A model generated the notes under the pieces. The model saw only the letters and a list, made by a program, of their open reading frames with translations, was not told where the DNA came from and ran no database searches. Of a stretch of 64,000 nucleotides of DNA, positions 50,206 to 60,171 are shown in pieces (position 1 is the first letter of the stretch; the number at the start of each line of letters is the position of its first letter). The stretch is from Leptospira wolffii serovar Khorat str. Khorat-H2 (GTDB lineage: Bacteria; Spirochaetota; Leptospiria; Leptospirales; Leptospiraceae), in assembly GCF_000306115.2 (NCBI RefSeq), contig NZ_AKWX02000013.1, positions 1-64,000 on the forward strand, given 5' to 3'. The position numbers were made by a program, and so were the translations under genes.

Positions 50206-50322
50206 CCTCTGGCACCTCTCCTCATAATCATATTAATGCAAAAGAACTCCCTGCTCCCTCCTGGAGAGGGGAATTCGTCCTTATCAATGGGGGTTTTTCC
50301 GGATATACCGGAGAGAAGATCC

Positions 50323-50709
50323 TTATTTCCCAACTGGTTTGTGAGGTAGGTCAACGCCAAGTTTCAACAAACCTCGCTTCATTTCCACGACGGAGATGCT
50401 CTTTGAGCCGAAGCGTTCCTTGAGATATTCCAGAGCGGCCTGGTTATCGATCAAGTCTCCACAAGTAAAGACGTCGATAGCACAGTAACCGTATTCGGGC
50501 CAGGTATGTATCGCGAAATGGGATTCGCTCACGACAACCACACCGCTAACACCGAAAGGACTAAATCTATGAAACACAGATTTAACCGTGGTGGCGCCGG
50601 AGAGGTCGACTGCCTTCAACATGATATCTTCTACCAATTCGTGATTGTTGATGGTCTCGTAATCACACTCATAAAACTCTGCAATTACGTGCTTACCCAA
50701 TGCGTTCAT
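50323..50709 (-). CDS. speD: S-adenosylmethionine decarboxylase proenzyme
   Basis: 128 residues, class 1B SpeD. Self-cleaves between E62 and S63 in SESHFAIHTWPEYGYCAIDVFTC to create the pyruvoyl group; H68 and C83 are present. It makes decarboxylated SAM for spermidine synthase. First gene of speD - SET-SpeD - speE - pyrF; a TTGACA-like -35 lies about 65 bp upstream. Confidence 0.97.
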   Translation of the reverse strand: MNALGKHVIAEFYECDYETINNHELVEDIMLKAVDLSGATTVKSVFHRFSPFGVSGVVVVSESHFAIHTWPEYGYCAIDVFTCGDLIDNQAALEYLKERFGSKSISVVEMKRGLLKLGVDLPHKPVGK

Positions 50710-50903
50710 CTACTGCCTGACACCTCCGAACCGGTTTTGGTTTAGTAACCGAGCATGCGTATGACTATGTTTTTTTGTCAACTCTCTACGTAAATTTATA
50801 TTTATTTTTTCGGTACTTCTTTTTTTAGAATCGGACGAAACAAGAATCGCTTTATATTAGATTTCTTTACCAAGCATTTCGGTTTCGATTCCCTAGGAGT
50901 AGA

Positions 50904-51392
50904 ATGAGCACTGATCTTCGAATTAAAAAACGGGTCCTTTTGGGCTTTTTTGCGTTTTTTTGGGTCCTTTCAGGTACGCTATTAGCTTGGAAGTACGACT
51001 TCTTTCCATTCGAAAAGAAGGAATCCGTTTCGCCGGAGCCGAGAGCGGAAGCCTTTCGAAGAGCCGAAGCCCAAGGTAAGAAAGGAGTCGTCTTTCTTTT
51101 GGAGTCCGAACGTTGCGAAGACTGCAAAGAGGCTCAGACCAAATTAGAAACGTTACAGGAAAGCGGTTGGGAATTCATTCGGATTCCACCTCAAACCGTC
51201 GACTGGGAGAATTTGCTCGCGGACGATCGATTTGCGGAAATTAAGCCCGGCTTGGATGCGGGAAGGCCTGTTTGGGGAGCCTGGAATCTAGGCGAAGAAA
51301 TTCTCTATTTAGGAGAAGGGCTTCCGGACCGGATGACTTTAGACAGGATCCGAGACTGGGGGAAATCCAAGGATACGCAGAGCGCACCTTAG
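50904..51392 (+). CDS. Membrane-anchored thioredoxin-like protein
   Basis: 162 residues. N-terminal membrane helix (about 11-28), then a thioredoxin-like region with C-E-D-C (LESERCEDCKEAQ, residues about 71-78) in place of CxxC of classical thioredoxins, and a strand-helix pattern to the C-terminus. Probably faces the periplasm and acts on disulfides. Small gene of its own. Confidence 0.78.
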   Translation: MSTDLRIKKRVLLGFFAFFWVLSGTLLAWKYDFFPFEKKESVSPEPRAEAFRRAEAQGKKGVVFLLESERCEDCKEAQTKLETLQESGWEFIRIPPQTVDWENLLADDRFAEIKPGLDAGRPVWGAWNLGEEILYLGEGLPDRMTLDRIRDWGKSKDTQSAP

Positions 51393-51415
51393 AAGAATAC
51401 AATCCCGTTACGCGA

Positions 51416-51904
51416 TTAAGCGTCTTTTTTTAGGAATTCCGAAATGGAGTTCTTATCCTTTTCCAAGGAATGGCGGTGAATCTCTTCGATCACCGTTTCA
51501 ATCACGGAGCCCATGAGAAAGACTCCCGAATTGACTTTTACTTCGTAGCTTCTTTCGGACTCGTTCGGCCCGAGCGATTTGTATACGGAGAACCCTTTGA
51601 TCGTAACGATGGAGTCGTTGCCGGGAGGAGCGATCGTGAACTCGTGGGTGTTTGTCGAAATATCGAATACGGAATCTTCCAACAAGGAAGGATCGGAGAG
51701 CAGGGTCGCAAGGACCTTGGGTAAGGACTCGGCCAATTTTACTTTTCTTTTCTGGAAGATCTTATCTCCTTCCTTTCTTTCTTCCAGAAGCTCCACGTTT
51801 TTCAACTCCGGAAAGCGATCTAAGTATTTGTATCGATCCTCCCTCGCTCTGAGAAGATCCGCCAGAGGCACGGGGAAGGTTTGTACTACTTTATATTGTT
51901 TCAT
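51416..51904 (-). CDS. DUF2505-like (SRPBCC fold) protein
   Basis: 162 residues, no signal peptide. Long strand pairs (YKVVQTFPVPLADLL, SIVTIKGFSVYKSLG, RSYEVKVNSGVFLMG) and a C-terminal helix fit the START-like SRPBCC fold, as in DUF2505. A lipid or hydrophobic ligand is likely, but unknown. Converges with the thioredoxin-like gene. Confidence 0.75.
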   Translation of the reverse strand: MKQYKVVQTFPVPLADLLRAREDRYKYLDRFPELKNVELLEERKEGDKIFQKRKVKLAESLPKVLATLLSDPSLLEDSVFDISTNTHEFTIAPPGNDSIVTIKGFSVYKSLGPNESERSYEVKVNSGVFLMGSVIETVIEEIHRHSLEKDKNSISEFLKKDA

Positions 51905-52138
51905 TCCGCTGTTCCTGGAAAAATGGTTTAGCCGTTTCTCGGGCAGTTTGTAGGCGTTTCCCCGCTCAGGAAACCCTTTTTTCCTTTCTGTGGGAAGGAA
52001 AAATCAGCATGACAGGGATTCGAGAAAGAGGGCTGATGACTGTAGATAAATCCACACGGGTCGGATATTCCTTTCGGCTTATTTTTTCCGATCTGTGTTC
52101 GAAAATTACGATCAAGCAGCTTCTTTATAATTCACAGA

Positions 52139-53269
52139 ATGAAAGATAGAACTTGGATAGAGCTTTCTAGAGAAGCAGTCTCCTTTAACCTTAAGAATTT
52201 CCGCTCCTTAATTCCAGCAAAGACCAGGCTCGCAGCCATCGTGAAATCCAACGCATACGGACACGGGCTTTTGGAAATGGCGGAGCTTGCCGTAGAAGGC
52301 GGCGCCGATCTATTAGGAGTCAACTCCTTGGAGGAGGCGATCCCTTTAAGGAAACGTTATCCTAATCTTCCTATTCTGATCATGGGAGAGATTCCGGATT
52401 TGGAATATAGAAGGAAAGAAGTCTCCGATCCGAATTACTGGATCATTGTTTCCCGCACGGAAAGCGTTCGGGCTCTCGCGAAATGCGACCCTTCTCCTCA
52501 AATCCATCTTAAGGTAGATACTGGAATGGGGCGTTTAGGATCTTTCGGAGAAGAATTGGAAAAGATCTTCTCCGAATTGAAAAAAGAAGGGTTACCCATT
52601 CATGGAATCGCGACCCATTTCGCTAGTACCGAAGACGTATTAGAGCAAAAATATTCCAAAGAACAAACGGATCGTTTCAACGAGGCGATACGGATAGCGG
52701 AAAAATACGGTTTTACTTCCCTAATAAAACACGCTTGCGCATCCGCTTCGACTATGTTGTTTCCCGAAGCACATCACGATTTGGTAAGAATTGGAATCTC
52801 CCTCTACGGACTCTGGCCCAGTCTCCAGACAAGACTTTCCCTCCATCTCACAGGTAAGAAGGACTTTCGACTTTCTCCCGTTCTCGCCTGGAAGACCAGA
52901 ATCGTACACCTCAAGGATCTACCCGAAGATTCCTATGTGGGCTACGGATCCACCTACCAAACGAGCGCACCTACCAAGGTCGCCGTCGTTCCCGTGGGAT
53001 ATTACGAAGGACTAGATAGAAAGTTATCCAATAACGGAGTCATGCTCGTTCGAGGCAAGAAAGCCAAGATTCTGGGGAGAATCTGTATGAACATGACGAT
53101 GTTGGATGTCACACATATCCATGGGGTCGAAATCGGAGACACCGTGACCGTAATCGGTAAGGACGGAGAAGAAGAAGTCTCCGCCGACGATCATGCGAAT
53201 TGGACTTATACGATCAATTACGAAGTGACGACTCGGATCAGCGAATCCGTTCCGAAGACCGTCATTTAA
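52139..53269 (+). CDS. alr: Alanine racemase
   Basis: 376 residues. The PLP lysine is in AAIVKSNAYGHG (K40); the second catalytic Tyr is in YVGYGSTYQT. DTGMGRLG and NMTMLDV complete the site. Interconverts L- and D-alanine for peptidoglycan. First of four genes with short spacing (16, 9 and -4 bases). Confidence 0.96.
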   Translation: MKDRTWIELSREAVSFNLKNFRSLIPAKTRLAAIVKSNAYGHGLLEMAELAVEGGADLLGVNSLEEAIPLRKRYPNLPILIMGEIPDLEYRRKEVSDPNYWIIVSRTESVRALAKCDPSPQIHLKVDTGMGRLGSFGEELEKIFSELKKEGLPIHGIATHFASTEDVLEQKYSKEQTDRFNEAIRIAEKYGFTSLIKHACASASTMLFPEAHHDLVRIGISLYGLWPSLQTRLSLHLTGKKDFRLSPVLAWKTRIVHLKDLPEDSYVGYGSTYQTSAPTKVAVVPVGYYEGLDRKLSNNGVMLVRGKKAKILGRICMNMTMLDVTHIHGVEIGDTVTVIGKDGEEEVSADDHANWTYTINYEVTTRISESVPKTVI

Positions 53270-53285
53270 ACAGGAAATATACACT

Positions 53286-54434
53286 ATGAACGGCGCAGAG
53301 AAGGAAGAGAAAAGGACGAATAACGGTACTAAACCAGTATTTACCACGAAGTTCTACGATGTAATGATCGGGATGGTCTATAGATTCCGAGGGATATTAT
53401 TCGACTCTTTGGAGGAATATTTTCCGGCGGAAAACCCCAAGCAGATTTTGGAGGCGCCCTACCCTTCGGTGCTTATGGCCAACCATGTTTGGGAAGGAGA
53501 CGTGCCCGCCCTATCCGCGGTCTATAGACATATCCATCCTTCCATCAAATTCGCGATCCCGGCAAGAGAGGATATTCTCGGCAAAGACTTCCTGGTTAAG
53601 GAATTCAAACCTAAGGGATTTCTAAAGTTCATATTCAAGATTATTGATAAGTCCATGATCATTCCCAAGTATCTGGATTATATAGGTTGCGTTCCGATCA
53701 AACGGCCTTTCCGAGATAACGCCAGAGAACTTCTGAAAAAGGGGGCTCTCAGGGAAATGGTGGAGCAGGAATGGAGCTATCTCTCAGACCGGATTTCCGA
53801 AGGAAGAAACTTATTCCTATTTCCAGAAGGAGTCTTTAATCAGGACGGATATATGAGCCAAATCAAAAAAGGAGTCTATTTCCTTCGTTCCAAATTCAAG
53901 GAGATCAATTTCACTTCTTTTACCCTTACCTACGATTACTTTTCTTCCAAGAAGACCGAATTGCATATAGGTTACGGTAAGGCTTTCCCCATACCGGAGA
54001 ATACGGACGCGGATAAAGTTGCGGGAATCGTAAAGGAAAGATTGGGAGCGGGCTATGCAGTCACGGCGGGAAATTTAACGTCTTACGTTCTTCTAAAATT
54101 CGAGGGAAAAGGAGCGGAAAGTAAGGAGAAGTTATTGTCCTTAATAAAATCCTTAGCTTCTACGATACGCACCAAGCATCCCGAGATCTATGTTTCCGGC
54201 AAATTCTCCTCGGAGAAATTAGCGGAGGCTTTCGATTCTTTTTTGGAAAAAGCGAAACGTTTGGGCTTTATACAACATAACGGGCAAGAGGTCCGCTTTT
54301 TGGAGAAACTTTTTCAGCCTCCGAAAGATCTTCATAATTTAAAGAAAAAAAATCTGGTTTTATACCATAAGAATCAGCTTACCTACCATTTCGCGAAATT
54401 AGACGCCGCGTGGGCCTCTCTCGCGAAGGCTTAG
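53286..54434 (+). CDS. Glycerolipid acyltransferase (PlsC-like)
   Basis: 382 residues. The acyltransferase motif H-x4-D is ANHVWEGD, and the block FLFPEGVFNQDG matches the phosphate-binding FPEG of PlsC/PlsB families. The C-terminal 130 residues are an extra helical region not in minimal PlsC. Probably acylates lysophosphatidic acid or a similar acceptor at the inner membrane. Downstream of alr. Confidence 0.83.
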   Translation: MNGAEKEEKRTNNGTKPVFTTKFYDVMIGMVYRFRGILFDSLEEYFPAENPKQILEAPYPSVLMANHVWEGDVPALSAVYRHIHPSIKFAIPAREDILGKDFLVKEFKPKGFLKFIFKIIDKSMIIPKYLDYIGCVPIKRPFRDNARELLKKGALREMVEQEWSYLSDRISEGRNLFLFPEGVFNQDGYMSQIKKGVYFLRSKFKEINFTSFTLTYDYFSSKKTELHIGYGKAFPIPENTDADKVAGIVKERLGAGYAVTAGNLTSYVLLKFEGKGAESKEKLLSLIKSLASTIRTKHPEIYVSGKFSSEKLAEAFDSFLEKAKRLGFIQHNGQEVRFLEKLFQPPKDLHNLKKKNLVLYHKNQLTYHFAKLDAAWASLAKA

Positions 54435-54443
54435 GAGTAGACT

Positions 54444-55343
54444 TTGGCATTTTGGAATCGTTTTCGTTCCCGTAAATCTAGGATCGAGGCTTGGATCTCG
54501 GAGCCTGGCAAATTGGAGTCCAGTATCCGAAAGAGTCTGCTCTTTCTTTTTCATACTAGATTAGAGGATCTTCTTCCGGAGAACCCTTCCCTTTCCCCTT
54601 CGGCGATCGGGCTCTTCCGACTTCCGGAAGAAAAATTAAAACTTCTGGCGGAGGAGTTTCCGGTGGAGAAGGCATTTCCATATTCTTCTCTAGACGAATT
54701 TCTATCCGAGGAGTCCAGAGAAGCGATCGTAGAATTCATCGCGGGAACCCAAGCCGCTCCTTCCAAGACTTTAATTTTAGGAATTCTAAACCAACCCGAA
54801 TTACAGTCCATGTTTTCGCAAGGTTTGGAGAAAGTGCTGAGCGAATTTCATAAAAAGATAAATCCTTTGCACGGAGTCTTCCAGGCGGCAGGATTGGAGA
54901 AGCAAATCTCGCAATTTCTATCTTCCCTTTTGCCAACCTTTACGGAGAGATTGGCGGACTTCGCGGCGGCGGGAGCGGAAACCCAGGAAATCCAATCCGC
55001 GATTCGCAACACTTTGAAGATTCTATTCAGTACCGGATTCGGAGAATTGGGTAGAATGAACACTAACGTCTTCGGAGCGGGATCGGACCGGATCCGTAGG
55101 GCGATAGCGTCGGACGAGAAGGTGAGATCCGCAATGGAGAATTCTTATGCGGTATTCCGGGATACTCTACTTAATCATTATCGCAAAGAGAGTCTACAGG
55201 AATTCGTGGGGCTAAGCGATACAGAGCTGGATCTCTGGATCGGAAAAGTCACTTCGGACACTGCGGATAATATCCGTAAGATACATTCCAAAAGAACTCT
55301 CACGCCACTCGTCTTAGACGTGTTGGGGGACATACTGGGATGA
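54444..55343 (+). CDS. Hypothetical helical protein
   Basis: 299 residues, TTG start at 54444 with GGAG upstream. No signal peptide. Long amphipathic helices throughout (LERGLEKVLSEFHKK-type repeats are not seen, rather single helices) with hydrophobic patches around residues 30-40 and 170-190. Family unknown. Overlaps the next gene by four bases, so the two are coupled. Confidence 0.7.
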   Translation: MAFWNRFRSRKSRIEAWISEPGKLESSIRKSLLFLFHTRLEDLLPENPSLSPSAIGLFRLPEEKLKLLAEEFPVEKAFPYSSLDEFLSEESREAIVEFIAGTQAAPSKTLILGILNQPELQSMFSQGLEKVLSEFHKKINPLHGVFQAAGLEKQISQFLSSLLPTFTERLADFAAAGAETQEIQSAIRNTLKILFSTGFGELGRMNTNVFGAGSDRIRRAIASDEKVRSAMENSYAVFRDTLLNHYRKESLQEFVGLSDTELDLWIGKVTSDTADNIRKIHSKRTLTPLVLDVLGDILG

Positions 55344-56095
55344 AGAAGGTGATCTCCACCATTCAGAACGCTTTGGAGTATCTGGATAAGTTAGGACCTC
55401 AGAAATCCTTTCAGCTTTTCCGGAATCTAGGATACGAAGCGCTTTTCTCCATTTCGGAGAAGGTGGATCATAAAAGATTACTGTTTCTAAGCCAGAATCT
55501 TTCGGAAAAAGAGATCACAAATCTCCTTCAATCCATAAGCGAATCGGTTTTGGTGGAATTGATCCAAAGTACGTTGCCTGCCGATCTGGTCTGTTACGTT
55601 AAAAATCTTCCCTTGGACGATCTGAAAAAACTCGCCGAGGCGCTGGATCCTAAGGACGTGGCGAAGATCAATCAGGATCTGGGATCCAGGAATATTCTGG
55701 ATATAGTAAAGAACCTAGGAACCGAAGAAGCATTAAGATATTTGAATGCAATCGGAGTGGATTCTTTTTTGGAAATCGCCAAAGTTCTTCCTACCAAGGA
55801 TTTCGTTCCTTTGGCAAAGGCTTTAACTCCGGAACAATGTGAAGAATGGATCCGAAAACGATCGGTTCGGGAAATTCCGATATTATTAAGATCCTTCGGC
55901 ACAAAAAACGCCCTCAATCTAATCGAAAAGGCCGGATTTTCCAAGGTAATAAAACTTCTGGAAGTATTCGGCATCGAAGAACTGATGGAATTGGTGCATA
56001 GTCTGAACAAGATGAAATTGCCCGCTCTTAAGAAACCGACTGCTCCCAAGAAAAAGACGGTCCGTAAATCCAAGAAAGAAAAAAGAAGACGATAA
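55340..56095 (+). CDS. Hypothetical protein with short helical repeats
   Basis: 251 residues. Repeated helix-turn units (NLGYEALFSIS, NLSEKEITNLLQSIS, NLPLDDLKKLAEALD, NLGTEEALRYLNAIG) with a period of about 25-30 residues. This resembles the MgtE-N or FliG superhelical fold. A basic Lys-rich tail (KKPTAPKKKTVRKSKKEKRRR-like) may bind nucleic acid or membrane. Function unknown. Confidence 0.72.
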   Translation: MKKVISTIQNALEYLDKLGPQKSFQLFRNLGYEALFSISEKVDHKRLLFLSQNLSEKEITNLLQSISESVLVELIQSTLPADLVCYVKNLPLDDLKKLAEALDPKDVAKINQDLGSRNILDIVKNLGTEEALRYLNAIGVDSFLEIAKVLPTKDFVPLAKALTPEQCEEWIRKRSVREIPILLRSFGTKNALNLIEKAGFSKVIKLLEVFGIEELMELVHSLNKMKLPALKKPTAPKKKTVRKSKKEKRRR

Positions 56096-56101
56096 TTCCT
56101 T

Positions 56102-56770
56102 TTAAGGGTTCAAAGCCTTTCTCGCGGTAAGCACTTCTTCCCTGCTCTTTTCGATACTCTCCAATCTTTCCCGGATCAATCTCTCGAATTCGGGATTTAA
56201 GGCCTGGCTTTCAGAAGCCTTTCTATATGTTTCCAAGCCGTACTTCAAAATCTCGGTCATATCGTCCGAGCGCTTCAGCTTAGTATCCAAATAAAATCCC
56301 ATCTCCTCTTTAGGAACATCCTTTCTTTCCAGAATGTCCCTTTGAATCCTATAGTAACGATCTTCCGCTTCTTTCTTCTTGGCCTGCTCTTCTTCGGAAA
56401 GCTTTTTAGGGATCAAAGAGTTATTGGGAAATTTATCGAGTAGAGGCTTGTACTTTTCGTACATCTTTTCGTAAAGCTTGGCCTTATCCTCTTCGGAAAG
56501 GCTTTCCCAATAGGATTTGGGTTTGGAAGAAGAAGAGGATTCCGGAGTTTGAGAAGAATTGGCGGATTCTTCTTCGGCAGAAGCGGAAAAATCCAGGAAG
56601 CCGGTGCCTCCTTCAAAAACGGAGTTCTCTTTTCTCAAAAGCGTTTCTTGAGAAAGGCCTCCCTGGAATTTAGAACTCTCCTTATCTTCGGATGATTCGA
56701 ATAGGAGATATAAGGCAAATGCGCAGAGAAAAACAAAAACCAGTAAAAGAGTTAGTCGCTTTCGATTCAT
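56102..56770 (-). CDS. Membrane-anchored coiled-coil protein
   Basis: 222 residues. N-terminal membrane helix (LTLLLVFVFLCAFALYLLF), a Ser/Glu-rich linker, then charged coiled-coil-like helices to the end (EEQAKKKEAEDRYYRIQRDILERK). No catalytic motif. The ATG overlaps the stop of the histidine kinase gene upstream by four bases, so it is probably its partner. Confidence 0.72.
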   Translation of the reverse strand: MNRKRLTLLLVFVFLCAFALYLLFESSEDKESSKFQGGLSQETLLRKENSVFEGGTGFLDFSASAEEESANSSQTPESSSSSKPKSYWESLSEEDKAKLYEKMYEKYKPLLDKFPNNSLIPKKLSEEEQAKKKEAEDRYYRIQRDILERKDVPKEEMGFYLDTKLKRSDDMTEILKYGLETYRKASESQALNPEFERLIRERLESIEKSREEVLTARKALNP

Positions 56771-59175
56771 TCCGAATACAAAGGTAAAATGACCCGGAAA
56801 ATACTTCCACCTTTTTGATTCGGCTCCAAGACCACGTCCCCGCCCATCTTATTGATTAAAGCTCGGCTGATGGATAATCCCAACCCGGTTCCTCCCACGG
56901 TACGATTTCTCTGATCGGGAACGCGAAAGAAACGCTCGAAAATCAATTCTTTGTATTTAGGATCGATACCTATGCCCGAGTCCGTGAATCGGATTTCGAC
57001 TTTCTTTCCCGGAATCTTCTTCACGGAAACTTCGACTGTACCTTTTTCCGTATATTTCACCGCATTCACGAAGAAGTTCGTGACGATTTGAGAGAACTCG
57101 AAACGAACTCCCTTTAATTTCAAGCCGGTGGATAAATCCATCACCACCGACAAACCCTTCTCCGCTGCGGGAGGAGAATTGATATAGAGAACCTCTTCGA
57201 CTACAGTAACCGGATCGAAGATTTCCTCCATCTCCTCCGAATTTTGGGAGTCCTTCTTCTCCAATTGAAGAAGATTATCGATTAGAAAATTCAGACGGCG
57301 CACATTCTTACGAATCACGTCCGCCATTTCCTTTTGCTCGTTGTTCAGGGTCAGAATCGGATCCGCAAGCAGAAGATCGAAATACCCCTGGATATTGGTC
57401 ATAGGAGAACGAAGCTCATGGGAAATATTCGAAATGAATTCGTGTTTGATCTTTTCCGATTCCAATATCAAAGCGTTGTCGCTGACTTGGATCTGATAAA
57501 ATCGTTTGGTTTCGGCGCTGAACCCGGTAACGCTCAAGCCCACGGAAAAGCGGGTCCCGTCTTTCAAGATCAGAGACGCTTCCGGAATGAAGGTCATATT
57601 CTCATCCTTTCCTCCGGGAGATTTGAGTTCGGTTTGCTCCAATATATCCGGAAGAACCCGAGCCAAACGGATATTCTTGATTTCGGAAGTCTGGTATCCC
57701 GAGACCTCCCTGAATCTACGATTGGCATCGACAATCATACGAGTATCCGAATTCACTATGATCATTGCGTCTGTGGCGAATTCGAACATGTATCTGTAGC
57801 GTTCTTCCGTGGTCTGTCGCTTGAGATCGCTGATATCCAACCGGGTTTCGAGTAGATAATTATCTTCGGAGAGTCGTTTATTCTTCTCTTCAATATCTCT
57901 CATTTCTTGATTTAAATAATCTAATATTCCGTTTACCGTGGATCGGATGAATAGATACGGACTCTTGGGCAATTGAGTATCCAAGGTCACTTCTCTTCTG
58001 CCCGAAAAAAGTCCGAGGGCGAGTTCCTTCAGATCCGTTACGAGGCTACGTAGAGGAGCCGCATCCTTAACGTTTCCACTGAGCAGGGAGTTAGGCTTGG
58101 AATAGTAAGTTCTATAGCTCTTATCATTGGCTTGGGGAATGGACTGCGGAAACTTCGGAAAAGGATTGTCCGCGACGGAATGAGCCAGATTTTCTAGGAT
58201 CTTATTTCCACCTTCCTTTCCCGGAAATGTTTTACCGTATATTTCCATGACGAAGCGGACGTCGTCCAGAGAAGGCATGCCCGAAAGAATCCTTCCCAAT
58301 TCCGAAACGGGACGACGATAGAATCCGTCCAGTTCGCTAGGTCTCCAAGGACAGGGCCCGACCCAATCCGCGACGTAGGAGTCTCCTTCGTAGGCGACAT
58401 GATTGGCGAGATCCTCCATGGCTTTTTTTAAGGCACGGGAAACCCGATTGGCTTCTTCGGGATATCTGGAAGCGAAACGTCCGGTGAAGACCAACATATT
58501 CGTAGGAAGATAAAACGGAGGAATCTCATTCTCGACGGTGAGGCAGTAACCCTTCTCCCCGAAGAATGGGAACTCTTGTAGGGAAGCCGCGACGCCTAGA
58601 CATTCGGCGCGAATGAATTCATGAGTTAATAATGTAGGACGAGTCGTAAGATACGGGACAGGTTTGCGACGATGGTAATTCTCGGAACGGAAAAATTCCT
58701 CGGCCACGAATCGATCCAAGGAATAAGGATGAAGAACCGGAAGAAAACTATGATAGGAATCGCGAATCGATTCAGCTTCCATATAGGAAGCGGAATAAAA
58801 CCCGTGAACTAAACAGGATAAGATGGTTCCTCGATAAAAAGTCCAGTGAGGAGAGGTCTTCCGAAGCTGTTGATCCACCCAGGCAGTAAAAGGAATCTCT
58901 CCCGCTTCCGCTCTTCCTTCCCGAAGATGAGCGAGCACAGCTTCATAACTCTTTAATACGCGGACTCTGACGAGCACGCCCTCTTCCTCGAAATAACCTC
59001 TACTGAATGCGAGGAATACCGGGAAAGCGGTGAGCCTAGGTGTTGTGACTATTTCTATTTCGATCACGGCACCCATCGTTCTCGAGATAGGGCCTTTTTT
59101 CAAGAAACCCTTTAAATCCGGTCGGAAAAGCTCGAAAAAAGACTTCAGGAGAAGCGAGCTCTTTCCGAGAGACAT
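56767..59175 (-). CDS. Histidine kinase with cytosolic substrate-binding-protein domain
   Basis: 802 residues, with no signal peptide and no membrane helix. Residues about 35-340 match the SsuA/NrtA/NMT1-type substrate-binding fold (EIVTTPRLTAFPVFLAFSRGYFEEEGV, GEIPFTAWVDQQL). Then a linker with coiled coil, PAS (EERYRYMFEFATDAMIIVNSD), HisKA (FISNISHELRSPMTN) and HATPase (NFFVNAVKYTE, DSGIGID, GTGLGLSI). A binding-protein fold used as an intracellular ligand sensor is uncommon. Ligand perhaps a small organic molecule (thiamine-precursor or sulfonate type). Confidence 0.85.
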   Translation of the reverse strand: MSLGKSSLLLKSFFELFRPDLKGFLKKGPISRTMGAVIEIEIVTTPRLTAFPVFLAFSRGYFEEEGVLVRVRVLKSYEAVLAHLREGRAEAGEIPFTAWVDQQLRKTSPHWTFYRGTILSCLVHGFYSASYMEAESIRDSYHSFLPVLHPYSLDRFVAEEFFRSENYHRRKPVPYLTTRPTLLTHEFIRAECLGVAASLQEFPFFGEKGYCLTVENEIPPFYLPTNMLVFTGRFASRYPEEANRVSRALKKAMEDLANHVAYEGDSYVADWVGPCPWRPSELDGFYRRPVSELGRILSGMPSLDDVRFVMEIYGKTFPGKEGGNKILENLAHSVADNPFPKFPQSIPQANDKSYRTYYSKPNSLLSGNVKDAAPLRSLVTDLKELALGLFSGRREVTLDTQLPKSPYLFIRSTVNGILDYLNQEMRDIEEKNKRLSEDNYLLETRLDISDLKRQTTEERYRYMFEFATDAMIIVNSDTRMIVDANRRFREVSGYQTSEIKNIRLARVLPDILEQTELKSPGGKDENMTFIPEASLILKDGTRFSVGLSVTGFSAETKRFYQIQVSDNALILESEKIKHEFISNISHELRSPMTNIQGYFDLLLADPILTLNNEQKEMADVIRKNVRRLNFLIDNLLQLEKKDSQNSEEMEEIFDPVTVVEEVLYINSPPAAEKGLSVVMDLSTGLKLKGVRFEFSQIVTNFFVNAVKYTEKGTVEVSVKKIPGKKVEIRFTDSGIGIDPKYKELIFERFFRVPDQRNRTVGGTGLGLSISRALINKMGGDVVLEPNQKGGSIFRVILPLYSE

Positions 59176-59225
59176 AATAGAGGAATTAATACTTTCGGTT
59201 TAGGAAGGAACTCCTCCGAGGAAAG

Positions 59226-59807
59226 ATGAAGCTATCGGATCTGGACGCATTCCAAAGAATCAGTATGAGAATCGAGGAAATCCAAGGTATTACGGACAGG
59301 TTCGAGCCCAGAAATAAGGGAATTTCTGAGGTAGCCAAGAATGAGAATTCTAAGGAACTTCCGAATTTCAAAGATCAGTTGGATGCGAAATTCCAGGAGC
59401 TAACCATGGAGGAGAATATTCCGAACTCCCAGGCTCTCTCCGAAATCATACGTAAAGAATCCTCCAAAAACCATTTAGACCCGAATCTAGTAAAATCGGT
59501 CATCCGCGCGGAATCCGGCTTTAAACCCTCCGCCGTTTCCTCCAAGGGAGCAATGGGGCTTATGCAATTGATGCCGGGGACGGCCGATCTTTTAGGAGTC
59601 GATAATCCTTTCGATCCGGAGGAGAATATCGCAGGAGGAACCAAATTTTTGGGAGACCTGATGAAAAAATTCGGAGATACGAATCTTGCCCTCGCCGCCT
59701 ATAATGCAGGCCCCGGAGCGGTTCAAAAATATGACGGGATCCCACCGTATAAAGAAACGCAAGATTACGTGAAAAAAGTGAACAGATTCTGGAAAGAGAA
59801 TAAATGA
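59226..59807 (+). CDS. Lytic transglycosylase (SLT family)
   Basis: 193 residues. Catalytic Glu in SVIRAESGFKPSAVSSKGAMGLMQLMPGTA; later block NIAGGTKFLGDLMKKFGDTNLALAAYNAGPGAV. It cleaves peptidoglycan with formation of 1,6-anhydro ends. No obvious signal peptide, only a short N-terminal region, so export may depend on another route. ATG at 59226 with GGAGGAAAG upstream. Confidence 0.88.
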   Translation: MKLSDLDAFQRISMRIEEIQGITDRFEPRNKGISEVAKNENSKELPNFKDQLDAKFQELTMEENIPNSQALSEIIRKESSKNHLDPNLVKSVIRAESGFKPSAVSSKGAMGLMQLMPGTADLLGVDNPFDPEENIAGGTKFLGDLMKKFGDTNLALAAYNAGPGAVQKYDGIPPYKETQDYVKKVNRFWKENK

Positions 59808-59817
59808 ATATTATAAA

Positions 59818-60171
59818 TCAATAATATTTCTTTAGTTCGCCGAAAAGGCAGGACGTAAGTTCGGAACAACTGGCCATTTTCTCAGGCTGTAAGCAGACCT
59901 GCATTTTATCGAAATGCTTTCTACATCCTCTTAAACAGGCGTTTTCTATCTTATATAATTGGTCTTCCGAGGTGGAAGGTAGATCCTTCTTCGTGCATTT
60001 CGCAAGGTTATCGCAATAATCTAAACAGATTTCCTTACCTTCCCATTCCATTCCGGAACTTTCCTGAATGGAACCGCGAGAATATTTAAAAGCGATAAAT
60101 GTACCAACCGCCAGTCCTAGAAGAAAGATAGGCAGATAAGGAAACAATGATTTCCAGGAAATTAACTTCAT
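59818..60171 (-). CDS. Cysteine-rich membrane-anchored protein
   Basis: 117 residues. N-terminal membrane helix (LFPYLPIFLLGLAVGTFIAF), then nine Cys in pairs: ICLDYC, AKC, ACLRGC, VCL, SCSELTSC. The paired spacing suggests disulfides outside the inner membrane. Family unknown. Overlaps the GT39 gene upstream by four bases. Confidence 0.72.
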   Translation of the reverse strand: MKLISWKSLFPYLPIFLLGLAVGTFIAFKYSRGSIQESSGMEWEGKEICLDYCDNLAKCTKKDLPSTSEDQLYKIENACLRGCRKHFDKMQVCLQPEKMASCSELTSCLFGELKKYY

